DNA of 64,000 nucleotides from assembly GCF_032854445.1 (NCBI RefSeq), contig NC_088300.1, forward strand, positions 44,118,984 through 44,182,983. The letters run 5' to 3'. The translations under genes were made by a program, and so were the position numbers. The stretch is from Liolophura sinensis (lineage: Eukaryota; Mollusca; Polyplacophora; Chitonida; Chitonidae). The notes beneath the pieces were generated by a model, which was given only the letters and a program-made list of their open reading frames with translations, ran no database searches and was not told the origin of the DNA. Positions 25,323-39,000 of the stretch are shown in pieces. Numbering within the stretch: position 1 is the stretch's first letter; each line of letters starts with the position of its first letter.

Positions 25323-28300
25323 TTGCTTAGTTCATGGGTGGTTTATGTACGTCGCATGCATACATTCTCTCAAATTCCTTCTGTACTGCACCACTATTAG
25401 TTTTACATTGCACGCCAAATTCCTAATTCGGTGTATTCTGCCAAAGGGCAGTTACGCTAGATTATGATACTCTCTTCTATATATGTTTCATTTGCAAATG
25501 TGCTTAAAGTGAACATAAAGTCAGCCACTAAAGCTGAATTAATTAATAAAGTAGCATTCCAGTAATGTTCCAAAAATATTTTTTTAAAATTCTACACCGC
25601 TTATCAACAAAATAAATAGCAAACAATCACCTGTACCTAGCCACAAATTTGGTGACGCCATTTTCCCATATTATAGCTATATAGAGTGACGTCACAAAAC
25701 CTGGGAGCTCTCCCGTACCATCGGTATTAAACAATGTGGCAATGACAAAATGCAAACAAAAATGCCCGATAGACACCAAAGAGTATGAGCTCTGTTCCGT
25801 GTTCAAAGTGCCGATGTTTCAATAGTCACAATATTTATCTTCAAGCAATGACGCTCCTGAGGCCTTGACAAGTTCCTGCTGCCTCCTGCCCAACATGTAC
25901 GCATTGTAACACGAGCAGACAATGCGAGTCCCCTGCTCATAAATATGTGGTTCAAAACGCATCAGTTTAAGACTTAAACTAATCGCAAAGTTCAATTTAT
26001 TGCATCGATATCTATTGATCCACTATAAGAAACCACACTGACAATCGAAAGCTAATAGTTTTTTTTGAATTGACAGCCAATTATCACGTGACGCTTTCAG
26101 GGCTACTGATTGACCAAGCTCATCAGGGCTTTTACAACATCGTTACTCGGAGTGATTTGTCCATCAGGGCCATATTCCCAATGCTGAATTTCATCTTCTC
26201 GGCTTTCAAAACTTAATAGAATTTTTTAAATATTTTTGTGTGATGACTATTCTACATCATTTTTTCTATATATATCTACAGGCAGATTTTATGTTCACTT
26301 TAACAAAGTTCCCCCTTTGCAGCTTGCTGTAGACATAAATGATCGAGTTCCTGTGTACGAGTCCAAGGAACCGGCAGCTGGTTAACGTCCTGAAATTTGG
26401 AGAAAATGCTTTTGAGTAAAAATGCATATCAAATAAATAAATAAATAAAAATGTATCGCTTGTATATTTAACTACCAACGTCCAGGTAAAAACCAGTGAA
26501 AATTGACATTTTGCACTGAAACCGTTTATAGCCGCCCTGTGCTTTGATTGGCCTGTCTATAAAAACAGCATCCGCATACGTAAGTCTTCAAGTAAAAAAT
26601 AAGTCAGACGCTAAGCATTATACGGTCCACAGAAAAACGGTCATCAATGCGCAGCCCCCATATGCCAATACCTGCCTCTCTCTGCACGGACACGTTAACA
26701 ACAAATTTTATTGCTTCGTAGGCTTGGTATTTATGTCATAAAATATGTCACTTTTCTTTTATGACTGTGCTATTGAAACCACCGTTTATTTCGCCAACAT
26801 AGTTACCTTTCTAAATAAAAGGGAATTGTTCAGGAAAGCGTAAATTATATCGCTCAGGAAGACCCTTGGTCTGGTCATCATCGCAGTTGTCTGGCATGGT
26901 TCTCTGGCGAGAGTTAATTGTTTGAAATCAGATAATGTTTCAGGCGCAGATGCCCAGTCACCCATGTAGGGTACCCAGAATTCATTGCGATGTGCAGCGC
27001 CAAAAGTTCATCAAGCAGGTAAATGACTGGTCCGGACAGATTGCTGTGAGCTAACGTTTGCTCACCCTCTCCACATCAGCCCATGCAGCGCTCTCTCTCT
27101 TTCTCCCTCCATCTTTACTCCACTTCCCCATTCACCATAGCTCTACATACCTCTCGCGCTGCTCCGAGACGATTACCAGCATAGCTGCCCGGCCTAATTA
27201 TCTATACATGTGCATTAGATAATTACTATCTATTGCTCGCCACTCAGGCGTTTTAATCCGTAAAATTAAACGTCTCTTTCTCGTTAGTTAGTTGGAGCAG
27301 ACACAAGGAGGTAATTTAGTAGAACAGTTGGACGTATATTCTTGGACGGACTAGTCGCTGTACGTGCGCCCGTGCATGTAATGGACTAACTGGATGAGTC
27401 TTCTGACGAGGTATCCACGTGACCAGCACAACTGCTGTACTGACGCCAGCCCGCATCCGCAAAATCAAAACTTACTTCATGTTATACCTTAAAGTCAGTT
27501 TTTCTTCAAGATATATCTTGGAGTCAAACAGAAAAGGCACGTATATTGAGTTCAAAGTCAAATTTCATATTACACATGTGCTAAAAACAGAAATAAGTGC
27601 TAAATTCCCAAACATACATTCAGTGGAAAATTACTATTTATTTATACAGGACTAAGCAGACTAGAGGTCTCAGTCATGTATACAATTTATTTAGGCCAGA
27701 TATCCAGCAGATCAAAACAATGATGCTTCAATATCCTTAAATCTATAATACTATGCTGTACATAAATATTCCCCACTATATAAACTAAACATAAAATATA
27801 ATAATGAATCTAAGTCAGGTTTTTACAGTAAAGATTTCCGCAAAAGATAGTGCTATATCTATAATGGACAACTATAAATATTACATTGTACTTACCTAAC
27901 GCAAAATTGTTATGATGGCGAGCCACGCATAGGGCATGGTTAAGAATTTTAAGAATTTTATTCCACAATCCAGTAATCATTTTCATCACCGATCTATATG
28001 AAATGTTAATGTACCCATCTGAACAATATGTGAAGATGAAGCATATAGCATCCTTTCTCTCTGAAAACGATAGTGTACACATTTGCATATGCTTTATGAC
28101 ATGTTTTTCAGTGGTACATAAATGGTTAGACGATTTACACAATTTGTGTACGGTTAGCACAAAAATGTGCGTACATTTGCATGTTTGTCACAATAAAGTG
28201 TACCACCCGTGTACGGTAGTTTTAGAGAGTATTTTTATACAGACCATGCTTATTGCCCTTGGTCCATATTTATCAGAAATCTTAAGAAGAAAACATTTGT

Positions 28301-28646
28301 ACACTGATTCTTTACTGCAGAATAATGTAGAGACAACAATTTGATTCCTTTCCTGTTTTGAGTTTCACTTTGCAAGCATTTTATTATAGTTTTATATTAT
28401 CTTTTATTATCTATAACGATAATTAATAAATTTGTAAAGCACCATGTTTATGTCCTGTGCAAAATATGTTGGCAAGTCCCTGCATACTGCGATATTAACA
28501 TCTGGACAAAGACGAAACTGTGCCCAAAAAACATGCGTTGATACAAGAATAAGTCAACATTGTATAAACTTCATCTCCATGCTTGAAGTTGAAATTTTGA
28601 AGCATGTCTCCAGATGATATTTATCTGGCTGTCGAAATTTTAGACC
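25323..28646. other. Non-coding stretch
   Basis: No exon or full repeat recognised. A short (AAAT)n tail fragment lies near 26428-26450, perhaps the end of an old SINE. A TGACGTCA palindrome is near 25687. The rest is AT-rich, with a CT-rich patch at 27.06-27.13 kb. Confidence 0.4.
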
Positions 28647-28810
28647 GCTTCGCTGGCCTAATTCGAATTCAGGAGAACCGGGATCAAACCCGGGACGGGT
28701 TATATCAAAGACTTTAAAAATGGCACTTGTTGCTGCCTTCGCTTTGGGTTCAGCAAAGAGGTTAGAGCAAGGAGACGGGACTGGTTGGCCCGGTGTCAGT
28801 ATAATGTGAT
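28647..28810 (+). mobile_element. Partial tRNA-head SINE copy
   Basis: The copy shows a box-B-like GGGATCAAACCCGGGAC, then GACTTTAAAAATGGCAC, TTCAGCAAAGAGGTTAGAG and GGAGACGGGACTGGTTGGCC, and stops inside GTGTCAGTATAATGTGA. The same order (box B, GACTTTAAAA, TTCAG, GACTGGTTG, TCAGTATAAT) is seen in the fuller copy at 48.9 kb. The tRNA-like part has no clear box A, and the 3' half is missing. Confidence 0.7.
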
Positions 28811-31800
28811 TTTTAGCACTTGTAAAATTTTCCTTTAAAATCGTATCTCACATTTTTACTTAAATGAGAAAATGGTATGTGAAATAGGCTGTTGTTCCTT
28901 TTGTTTGTTCAATACTTGCTTTACATTATGTGCTTATGGGATAATTAGCGTTTACCTGTTGCTCATTTATACCGCCCAAACAACATGTCACCTTGTCCTA
29001 CAAATCGATGTCCATGATGATTCATTTGTTATATGCACAGCGTTGTAAAATCCAGAGACAAAACTGTTCAGTTACGTGATCATGTACATAAGGATCAAAA
29101 GAATAACAAAAAAGGTCTTGTTTACCTGCTCATATCATTTGACTAATTGTTTGTAACATCGTAGTTAGTAAGACTAAAACTGTATGAGTTCTGCCATAGA
29201 CTGATATACATGTACCTATAGAGACAAAAGTTCATATACATATACATATAGATGTATAAATTTAAATTGTAGGATGGATCACAATATGTAAACAGTTATT
29301 AGAGACAAATATATTTCGTACAAAGCAATGGCTAATTATTTTAAATGCTTCACATATAAAATACAATTCTGTATAGCTGGAGAAAATCAAAAGCAGTTAC
29401 TGAAAATAGTGCATGTTATTTCTTTGGTCTTTAAAACCTTTATCTGTCGTTACATTTTGTAAGCTCTGTATTATCTGTGGTTTATTTCATTTCTTCCTAA
29501 TTTTGTTGCGTGCATATATGCAGTAAAATATTCCGATGTCATCGCGTGAGCGTGGTCTAACCAGCCGCCTGCCAATCACAAACAATGAATGCGGCAGAGA
29601 ATCTCGTCCTTGATGTTTTTCCATGTCAAATTTATACATTTCCATTTTTATAATATATGTAAAGGTATCAAGGGACAGCTCGTTAGTCCAGCGCATTTGA
29701 TGAAGTTCATTCAGAGAAGGACAGTGGTTACCTTCTGGCACACTCAAAATATTCTGATGCGCAATTTTACGCTAAATAATCCTGTGTCATATTTATGAAA
29801 TGACCTTTTTGTCTTATAATGATCAAGGACTTGACTAAGTCCTGTGTTCTTTGTGGATAAAAGTCGTGTAGGCCTACATACATCGATGGGAGGTGTAGTT
29901 GCCACGTGAAGTACATGCAGAGATGCATAGATAGATCACATGCAGTTTTCCATTTCATCGACTGACATATATACCAGTTGTGCTCAACAATGGAATTACA
30001 AGATATTCTGCATGTCTGTGATATCCCAATGTGGGATATATGAGTCGGCGTTCAGATTATTCAGGAGGAGTGCATGAACTGTGCTGACATTTTAAAAATA
30101 AGACTATATCTTTCTTACAATACGTTACATTAAGGTATGCAAATATATCTGTAGGTAATTTTTTTTTATTTGCTGTATGTATTCGTTATTAATTCGTTAT
30201 GCATTCGTTATGTATTCGTTATTAATACACTACATCATTGGAATTAATTATCATCCGATAAATTGTACACGATCTTAACCATTTGACATTGTAATTTTCT
30301 TTGATCAGTTATTAAACGTCAACCTCATTAACTGGTACTTGCACAGCAAAACTGACCAACATCTGGCAGCACTGTATATAAAAACTATTTAGGTGGAATG
30401 GAATCGCACGATATTCAAAAACTGTGGCATAGGATGCATTGATGTTATTGGAAATGCTCAATCTTGTATTCTCAAGTGGCTTTCAGACATATTCCGTTTG
30501 ATATGATAGTTGACAGACGTAACCTAGTTAAAAGTCTACCTGGACAACTCTTTGATGTTGTAAATTAATCGCACTGGTCATTATATGCGTCATTATACCT
30601 TAATGACTTACAAGTCTAAATCTTATATGACATTCAATCGGCAATGTCCAACTGGAACTCATTTCACATAGCTTAAAGCATTATTATTGAACTGACACCA
30701 TTATTTATTTATCAAACGGCTTTGAGAGGTTTCGCCCAATAAGACAGGCCATTTCCTCGAGGAGATTTATCCTCTCTCCATTGGATTTTAACTTCAAACG
30801 AAAAGCAGGCATTTTTGACGATTCACCAGACATTGACAAGACACGGGCTGAGGTTTTAAACAAGCGCGCTGCCTGGTGATAGAACGAGTTAACAAGATTC
30901 CCCCCCCCGCCCCTGTGAAGGTGGACAGCGTGGCTTGCGGATGGCGGGAATGTAACATGATTTATGGTGAGTGTTATTGTAGTGACAGAGCTATGGGCTT
31001 GTCACCTCTTGATGACCATAGGGACTTTTAAACGGTAATACTGACCAGGTGTATACCTCTATCATACCTGTACAGTCATTGATTACCAATCAACCCCGCT
31101 AAATCTGAGACCAGTCTGGATTACTCTTCGATGAAAAGAGCACTCGTTGACTTGTAATGGGATGAACGTTCTCGCTCGTTTGAAGTTATCTCTCAGCTAG
31201 CCTATAATCCCAGTTGACCTGTCAGATAGTCCCCGGGCTTAACCACTTGATTTCGTGCCCGGGGCCCGACTGACGACTCTAGTAATATAATATTGCAAGC
31301 TCGGACCGTGTTCAGACTGTCGGTATTCTCTTATCTGTAGGCGGAGAGAGCTCAGATGCAAACCAGTTATCTGTTACTGGGAATTAAAGAGCGATTCCTG
31401 ATAGATGAAACGAACGGTCATTACATCGCATGACGACTGGAAGAGATAATAGCCACTCTGGTACATAACAGAAACTAGATATGTGATTTGTGAATCTGCC
31501 ACTATACACAGCGGTCAGAAAACGTCAAGTTGGCTACGTCAACGTTACATGTCACTTCAGGTGAAACTGTATGTATATGCATTACTCGGTGACTCACAAA
31601 TGTTCAAGCGCTATTCACTCATTGACTCACAGACGTTTTACATTCAGTTTCTTTGTTACACTACGGCCCTTATCTGAACATCAAAGCAAAAAGTTGCACC
31701 AATTATATTAAAATAGTCAACAGGAGATGTCTTAATGGAACTTATACCGATTAAAGTGTTTTTTTATGAAAACGCCGTGTTAAATAGTTTGAAGACATGG

Positions 31801-33556
31801 AAATGTAACAGAATATAGGAGTTTTGAGTTTATCAAACGATTTGTCAGTAATGTTAAGCAACTATGTTTGATAACAATTACTATAAAGGTGAGCGTTTGT
31901 GAACTCAATAAGACCCCGATGGAAAGAGATTTCATTTCTGAAGGAGGTGAACCCGGTGAGATAAGTGATCGGTGAACAGTTGCCTAATACTTTTGACATC
32001 TCCCCTATGGCAAACACACGCCATGCGTAACTCTAACCCATATACTGTATCCTTTGTAACCCTAAGTATTTCATTTTGAGCTGGTTTATATATTTTGATT
32101 TCCTGTTTGCTCTCAGCCTCCTGCAGATTGTAACCTTTCCTTGAAGGATTGAAGTCTCCAGGTAACCGAGCACCTGTCGTTGGTATGGCCTCACCTGTCA
32201 CACTGACGCTGTAAATACCTACACAGTTATTTCACACCATTTAGATTACGAGCGCCATCGTGAACGTGATACAATGTGTAAAGCTATGAAGTGGTCCTAG
32301 CCCGTTGTAATTAATAATCATCGATTGGCGGTATCCTAGCGCTGATATGTCAAGAGCAGAAATGAGAAATAGTTTATTGAGTGGTGAGTATCAAGTGGCA
32401 ATGCACGCTTCTTGACATCTTCTAAGCTACCGAGAGGTTAACAAATTGCTCAAATGTCCGTCTTTATAGGCCATAGCGAAGCGGCTTGTTTACCAAACCC
32501 ATTTAAACTTTTCTTGTCCTGGGTACATTTAACCTGTTTGAAATTAGCGTATTTAAACCTTTGTATATATTTTATAGTTCCCCATGCTGCATGGCGCATC
32601 ATGCGTAAACATCCATTTTAATTGCTAAAGTAATACAACACGGTCTTATGTATTTATTTGATTGTTGATTATTGCCATTTCCTTTATATGATGATTATCA
32701 GGACTGACGGCATAGAGGAAACCGGAGTGTCAGGGCTATAAACCCAAAAACCTTTGTCAAGTTACTGGTGAAATTGTCCACGTATACATGACCTGTAAAC
32801 ATGGCACGCCAACCAGCGTAAAGAACGGTGAAATGTAACTGGTCAACTAACGCCGCTTTGTAAGATAAACTATACGACAGTGATATTCAGAATGGACGTA
32901 GACCAAGTCAAACATTGTGAAATGTTACGTCTTAATTATGTATTGTCGAGTTGTTTCATATTAGACATAACTGCCACGTTCTTTATGTCTCTAAACAAGA
33001 CGAATCATGCATGCATGCATGCATGGGCAAACACTTTGGTCCTATAAGTAATTTTTAGATATCTCAGATACATTCTTTATGAATGTGTATACATATTTCT
33101 TTATTTATATGACCATGTATAACTCATGTCCACTCTGATGTACATATGATGTATTAACACCTCATTTTACCTTTGTGGCGTTGATTTCTATAGCTACTAT
33201 GTCAAGGTCTGTCAGCAACTAGCCCAAAGCTAGCTGGACATTCCTACTGTAACACCCCTTCTTCGGTCATATAGACTTCCGCACGGACAATTTCACCAAA
33301 ACACCAGCTCGAACCGTACCTTATTTTTGCTATCCACCGATTCCCTAAAACGCCCGAAATGTAATATATCAAAGCCAGCATTGGTAAACCACCTTTTAAT
33401 AGTGATCCAGCCGTTTAAACTTTGGAATTGGACAACTCAGATCAACGTCTGCCATGTTTGGAATTGTTTTTCAACTTTGGCAAGGGGAAGGCTGCGAAAA
33501 TGTTATCCTATCCAACATATTCTCTTTAAGAATTGCATGCCCTGTAAACAGAAAAA
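28811..33556. other. Non-coding stretch
   Basis: No gene recognised. It contains short simple repeats (TTCGTTAT-type units at 30179-30228, a C-rich run at 30901-30913, (GCAT)n at about 33007-33026). The part at 30.7-31.5 kb is less AT-rich, unique sequence. Confidence 0.4.
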
Positions 33557-33623
33557 GAGTACGGCGTAAAACACCGATCAAATAAATAAATAAACAAATA
33601 AATGAATAAATAAATAAATAAAC
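33557..33623 (+). mobile_element. SINE 3'-end fragment, CGTAAAACACC-tailed family
   Basis: GAGTACGGCGTAAAACACCG followed by ATCAAATAAATAAATAAAC and an extended (AAAT)n tail. Only the 3' end is present, as in a 5'-truncated insertion. Confidence 0.75.
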
Positions 33624-34027
33624 ATAGCTGTTAGCATTCCGGTTATTGTATGCATGCATTAAATAAATTCGTCTCTAAAATACTAAAAACTAAAGCCACA
33701 GGTTAAACTGTTTTACGGGCATTATGTTTATTTATACTAGTATGTCTGGATGTATCCTTCATCACATATTTTACTGTACTGGTTTGATATATATAGGCCC
33801 TACCGAAAAAAGAAATATTTATCAAGCAATTCATGGTATTATAGTTTATGTCATTATTTCAAAATCCCCTTTGATTTTACACTGTACAGCTGATAACTTT
33901 GTCCCTTATTTAAATCTTTAAAAATATGAATACTCAGTGAATGATGTGTATTTTATATCGCACTGAAAGTCCACGCCCCGCTTCACCAAATACTAATGCT
34001 TACCATCTTGTATGTTAGAATGATTTA

Positions 34028-36064
34028 AAGGTACCAGGTACACAGACAAATGCCTTTGAACTGGAAATGAGAGAAAACACGGGTACAGGATCACGCATCA
34101 TGCAGGTACACAGACAAATACTTTTGTACTGGGCATGAGAGATGATACAGGTACAAGATAAAGTACCATGGTACGAACACAAATGCTTTTGTACTGGGCA
34201 TGAGAGAAGACACAGGTACAGGACAAAGTACCATGCAGGTACAAAGACAAATGCTGTTGTACTGGTCATGAGAGACAACAGAGGTACAGGATAAAGTGCC
34301 ATACAGGTACATATACAAATGCTTTTGTACTGGAAATGAGAGACGACAGAGGTACGGGATAAAGTACCATGCAGGTACACATACAAATGCTTTTGTACTG
34401 AGAATGAGAGAAGACACAGATACAGGATAAAGTACCATGCAGGTACACAAACAAATGCTTTTGTACTGAGAATGAGAGAAGACATAGATACAGGATAAAG
34501 TACCATGCAGGTACACAAACAAATGCTTTTGTACTGAGAATGAGAGAAGACACAGGTACAGGATAAAGTACCATGCAGGTTCACAGACCAATGCGTCTGT
34601 ACTGGACTTGAGAGAAAGAAGTGGTACACGACAAGGTAACAGGTGCACAGACAAATGTTTCTGTATTAGACTTGAGAGAAGAGAGGTGTACAGGATAAGG
34701 TGACCATTACACAGACCAATGCTACTGTACTGAACTTGAGAGAAGAGAGGGGTACAGGGTAAGGTAACAGGTACACAAACCAATGCCTCTCTGTACTGGG
34801 CATGAGAGAAAAGATAGGTACGTGATAAGGTAACAGGTACACAGACAAATGGTTCTGTGCTGAACAGAAGACAGATGTATACAAGATAAAGTACCAGGTA
34901 CGCAGGTGAATGCTTCTGTACTGGACTTGAGAGAAGAGAGGGGTACAGCATAAGGAATGAATGGGTTAACGTCATATCGGCAATTTCGCAGCCATATTGT
35001 GGCGAGTACACGATAATGTAGCAGGTACACAGACCAATGCCTCTCTGTACTGGGCATGAGGGAAGAGGCAGGTACATGATAACGGGTACAGTCAATTGGT
35101 TCAGTGCTGGACTTAAGAGAATACAGAGGTATACGGGAAAAGGTAACAGGTACACAGACCAATGCTTCTGTACTGGACTTGAGAGAAGAGAGTGGTACAG
35201 GATAAGGTAACAGATACGCAGACAAATGTTTCTGTGCTGGACTTGAGAGAAGAGAGGTATATAAGATAAGGTAACAGGCACACAGACCAATGCTTCTGTA
35301 CTGGAATTGGTATACAGTATAAGGTATCAGGTACACAGACAAATGTTTCTGCACTTGACTTAAGAGAATATAGAGGTATACGGGAAAAGGTAACAGGTAC
35401 ACAGACCAATGCTTCTGTGCTGGACTTGAGAGAAGAGAGGTATATAAGATAAGGTAACAGGCACACAGACCAATGCTTCTGTACTGAGCATGAGAAAAGA
35501 CACAGGATAGATAGCAGGTACACGGATCAATGCTTCTGTACTGGAATTAGTACAGGATAAGGTATCAGGTACACAAACAAATGTTTCTGCACTTGACTTG
35601 AGAGAAGAGAGGGGTACAGGATAAGGTAACAGATACACAGACAATAGTTCTGTACTGGGCTTGAGAGAAGACAGAGGTATACATGATAAGTTAACAGGTA
35701 CACAGGCAAATGTTTCTGTACTGGACTAGAGAGAAGACAGAGGTATACAGGTTAAGGTAACAGGTACACAGGCAAATGTTTCTGTACTAGACTTGAGAGA
35801 AGACAGAGGTATACAGGTTAAGGTAACAGGTACACAGACAAATGGTTCTGTACTGGACTTGAGAGAAGACAGAGGTATACAGGATAAGGTAACAGGTACA
35901 CAGACAAATGGTTCTGTACTGGACTTGACAGAAGACAGAGGTATTCAGGTTAAGGTAACAGGTACACAGACAAATGGTTCTGTACTGGACTTGAAAGAAG
36001 ACAGAGGTATACAGGTTAAGGTAACAGGTACACAGACAAATGGTTCTGTACTTTGCTTTACAGG
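34028..36064. repeat. 2-kb satellite array, about 30 units of 60-68 bp
   Basis: The unit reads about AGGTACACAGACAAATGCTT, CTGTACTGGACTTGAGAGAA, then GACAGAGGTATACAGGATAAGGTAAC. At the right end (35824, 35890, 35956, 36022) the step is exactly 66 bp; in the left third (34441 to 34509) it is 68 bp. A non-repeat gap lies near 34955-35015. Each unit holds an imperfect inverted repeat, GTACACAGA with TCTGTAC. The steps keep minus-strand frames open for up to 399 codons, but the products are just the repeat read in rotating frames, so I do not call a gene. Right-end units also give a 22-residue + strand repeat. Confidence 0.95.
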
Positions 36065-39000
36065 CCGCGTGAAGTGTATTCAATAAGTGAAAAATTATCT
36101 TCATACATACCGTTAGTCGGTAAATGTGTGTGCAAGCGGAAGTAGGGAAGAGCTGAACTGTCAACACTCTTATCTGCAACTTCATAGTCTACCGAAAACT
36201 TTGTATTGGCGTCATGTGCAAAGTATTAACTAGACGGGATACACGTAACTGAAGTTATCTTCTTGGATCTGGGGTGAGTTGGGTGTGGAATGGCTGGGTG
36301 CGATCCACTGCTGATGCTGCAGAGAACCAAGAAACCAAAGAGGACGTTTTAACGGCACTAGAGGAGCGCTTTACGGGCGGTGTATCCCCAGGGGTGTCAG
36401 TTTAACGAGAGGGTGATTAGAGGCTGATAATTCTCTCCTCCACGTCTTCAGCTAAGGCAGCTATAGCAAATGGTTCCCGCTATGGTTTCACCTCGTGTTA
36501 AAAGGACTTCAATTTGAGCAGCTCGATAGTTCTCTGGAGTTTCTGGGTGAATTTAGACAGATTCTGGCGTTAAAGAGACTTAATCACCGGTAACCCAGAG
36601 CACGGCTGCATCATTAAAACACTTAATTGCCTACAATGGCCAGCGCCTGGCTAGCTTACTATCTGACAGTTTTTAAGATTGTGGCGAAAATTAACCCCGG
36701 TTCATTAGACATGTGCTTGTGCTCTACCAGAGCCGATTAGTGCCGGCTAGTAGTGTTCTGAGAGGGGTCGGTTGACGATGGGAGGGGCAATGGGGATATC
36801 TTGGAGTTCTCGTATCGGGCAAGCCGTATTTTTGGTGTCATTTTAGCAGATGTCACCTTCAGGGTTATGACACAGTGCCGCTGAATGGATATGATCCTCT
36901 GGCCAATCTGATAGTCTCCAGAGTATAAAGCTCGACCCGACCATTAGCTCCCTATAGATAAGACAATAACATCAGCTGGTGACAAAACCCTGGGAGTACC
37001 TGTCAGATTCAAATATGAACATAGCCACAAATCGCCAACATCAAAGTGAGGCTTGCTAATTTGGATCACTTCAAAGGAACAGCCTTCCAAGCTGGCGAGC
37101 TGATCGAATCATCTCGACGAGTAGAAAGCTAACTTATCGTCAGAGTCCATTTAAATCTTTCTGATGCAAATGTCGTATCACGTACAGTCAAACTGAGATA
37201 CCGAAGTCCTGTATCATGTGTATGGAATATACCAATAAGCCATCGCCCGTTAAAGTATAAATTTTCCTTCGTCCTGATATTAAATTGAAATGACAAGTTA
37301 GCTTACTATGAATCAGTAACTCATCTATTTGGAATGATTTTCAAGGATGTAGTATTTTCCCGGGAACGGATATTCATATAGATGTGAACTAATTCCATTC
37401 ATGTAACCTTTTTAAAATTCCGCGGGTTCTATTTAGTTTTATTTATTTGCTATTTTTTTTTATTTTTCGCAAGATTTCTGTACGTTCGCCTTTCAGTGAT
37501 ATATGAATCTCCTTGATGGATGTTATACATCCATGAATGGAATATAAGACAAGGAAAAATATCAAACAAACGATATGACCAGGTTTACTTTGAAATAATT
37601 GGAAAATTTCCTCACAGATCACGGCGACCGCCCAGAACTTGACAACAGAATGGCTGTGTTTCCAAACTTATGGGAACTTCGTGTCCTCATCTGTCCTTTG
37701 GTGTCCTCTATAATAATATAATATATTGCTCAGAGACAACATATAGCTCAAGGCGCTTCCGCCGTTTATTTAACAACATTTTGCTTAATCGATCAGAGGT
37801 GGCCCGAGGCAATTCATGGAGCTATCGGCCATCCCTAGGTGTATGTTTTTACAACAGTTCTGAGGCTCTCTTGAATTTGCCTGATGTTCGTCAATGGTCT
37901 TCATCTCGTTTTTCTGTCGGGAGTTATTCAAACAAATAGCCTGTAATGCTCACCGCACGGCGAGGCAGCAGAAAGCGTAGCGGTGCTGTTCTAGTGCTGT
38001 TTGCCGTCATATCGCGGCCATCAAGTCAAATGTTATAGTAAACCCATTTCCATCGGCTCGTGGATGATAGCAGTGAATAGACCTACTCAGAGGGAGGAAT
38101 TACTTAGATTTGGGAACATAAAAGAAGATATGGCTGTGTTGGCAGAGACCTCGCGGCCATCATCAGGGATAATGTGCTTGTGTTTGTGTTATTGCACCAG
38201 TGTGAGGTCTAGCAACGCGGCCCTTCGAAAATATAGGCAGCGGAATGAGCACCCCGAAAACAAAGTGTAAACAAGAGAAAATGGACTAAAAACACGGCCG
38301 GATACCTGAAGAGAGCTTCTTAGGCCTGAAGGCTATTAAATGTCGGGGTCACGTCACCCAAACAGTGCGACTTATAACAACAGGTGACGGCCGTTCATTC
38401 GCAGATTACTATCTCTGCCATAAAGCTGTATTAATTTCTCGTTCCTCAAGAGTTATTACTCTCCCAAAAGTCTATTAGCTCTTTTCCTCACTTAACTTCA
38501 CATATCTGTACCGGCAACTGTTTTCAATAACACCGCGGTCGCACAGTACTTTGATGGGACAATTAAACGGTGGGATTTTATCGACGGTCGACCAGGAAAC
38601 CTATTGCATTGCCTGTATTTAGACCACTGCCTGGCCAACTTAACGGGTTAAATACCTTGTCTGTAATCAGCGGGTAGGCACTTTAAGATATGAGTAAGAC
38701 TCTGTAATGCTGTATCGTCTTACATCCTGCCAACATGTCCCACATTTAGCCTACAGGGTCGAATTTAAAGCAAAACACAAATTAGTCAAAATCTTTCAAA
38801 GTATACAATTTATTTGATTCCCAATCAGTGCCGAAATAGACCATGACTTGTGCACTTTTTTCCACTGCGAGAATGCCCTGTAAATAAAACTCGTGCTAAA
38901 GTTGAATTACGCCAGTTAAACGTTCAACTCTGCTAAGTGAGAAAAAACAAGTGGGGTGCAAATTTAATTGCACGAGGCAACATCAAGTCCGTACAAATTG

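Noticed and set aside
28678-28700. tRNA gene at the GGGATCAAACCCGGGAC box-B-like motif
   Set aside because: No matching acceptor and anticodon arms. The following sequence is the SINE body seen again at 48.9 kb.
34091-35290. 399-codon minus-strand open frame and nested frames of 204 and 226 codons
   Set aside because: They are the 66-68-bp satellite read through. The same peptide motifs reappear in different frames, and there is no domain, start context or splice evidence.
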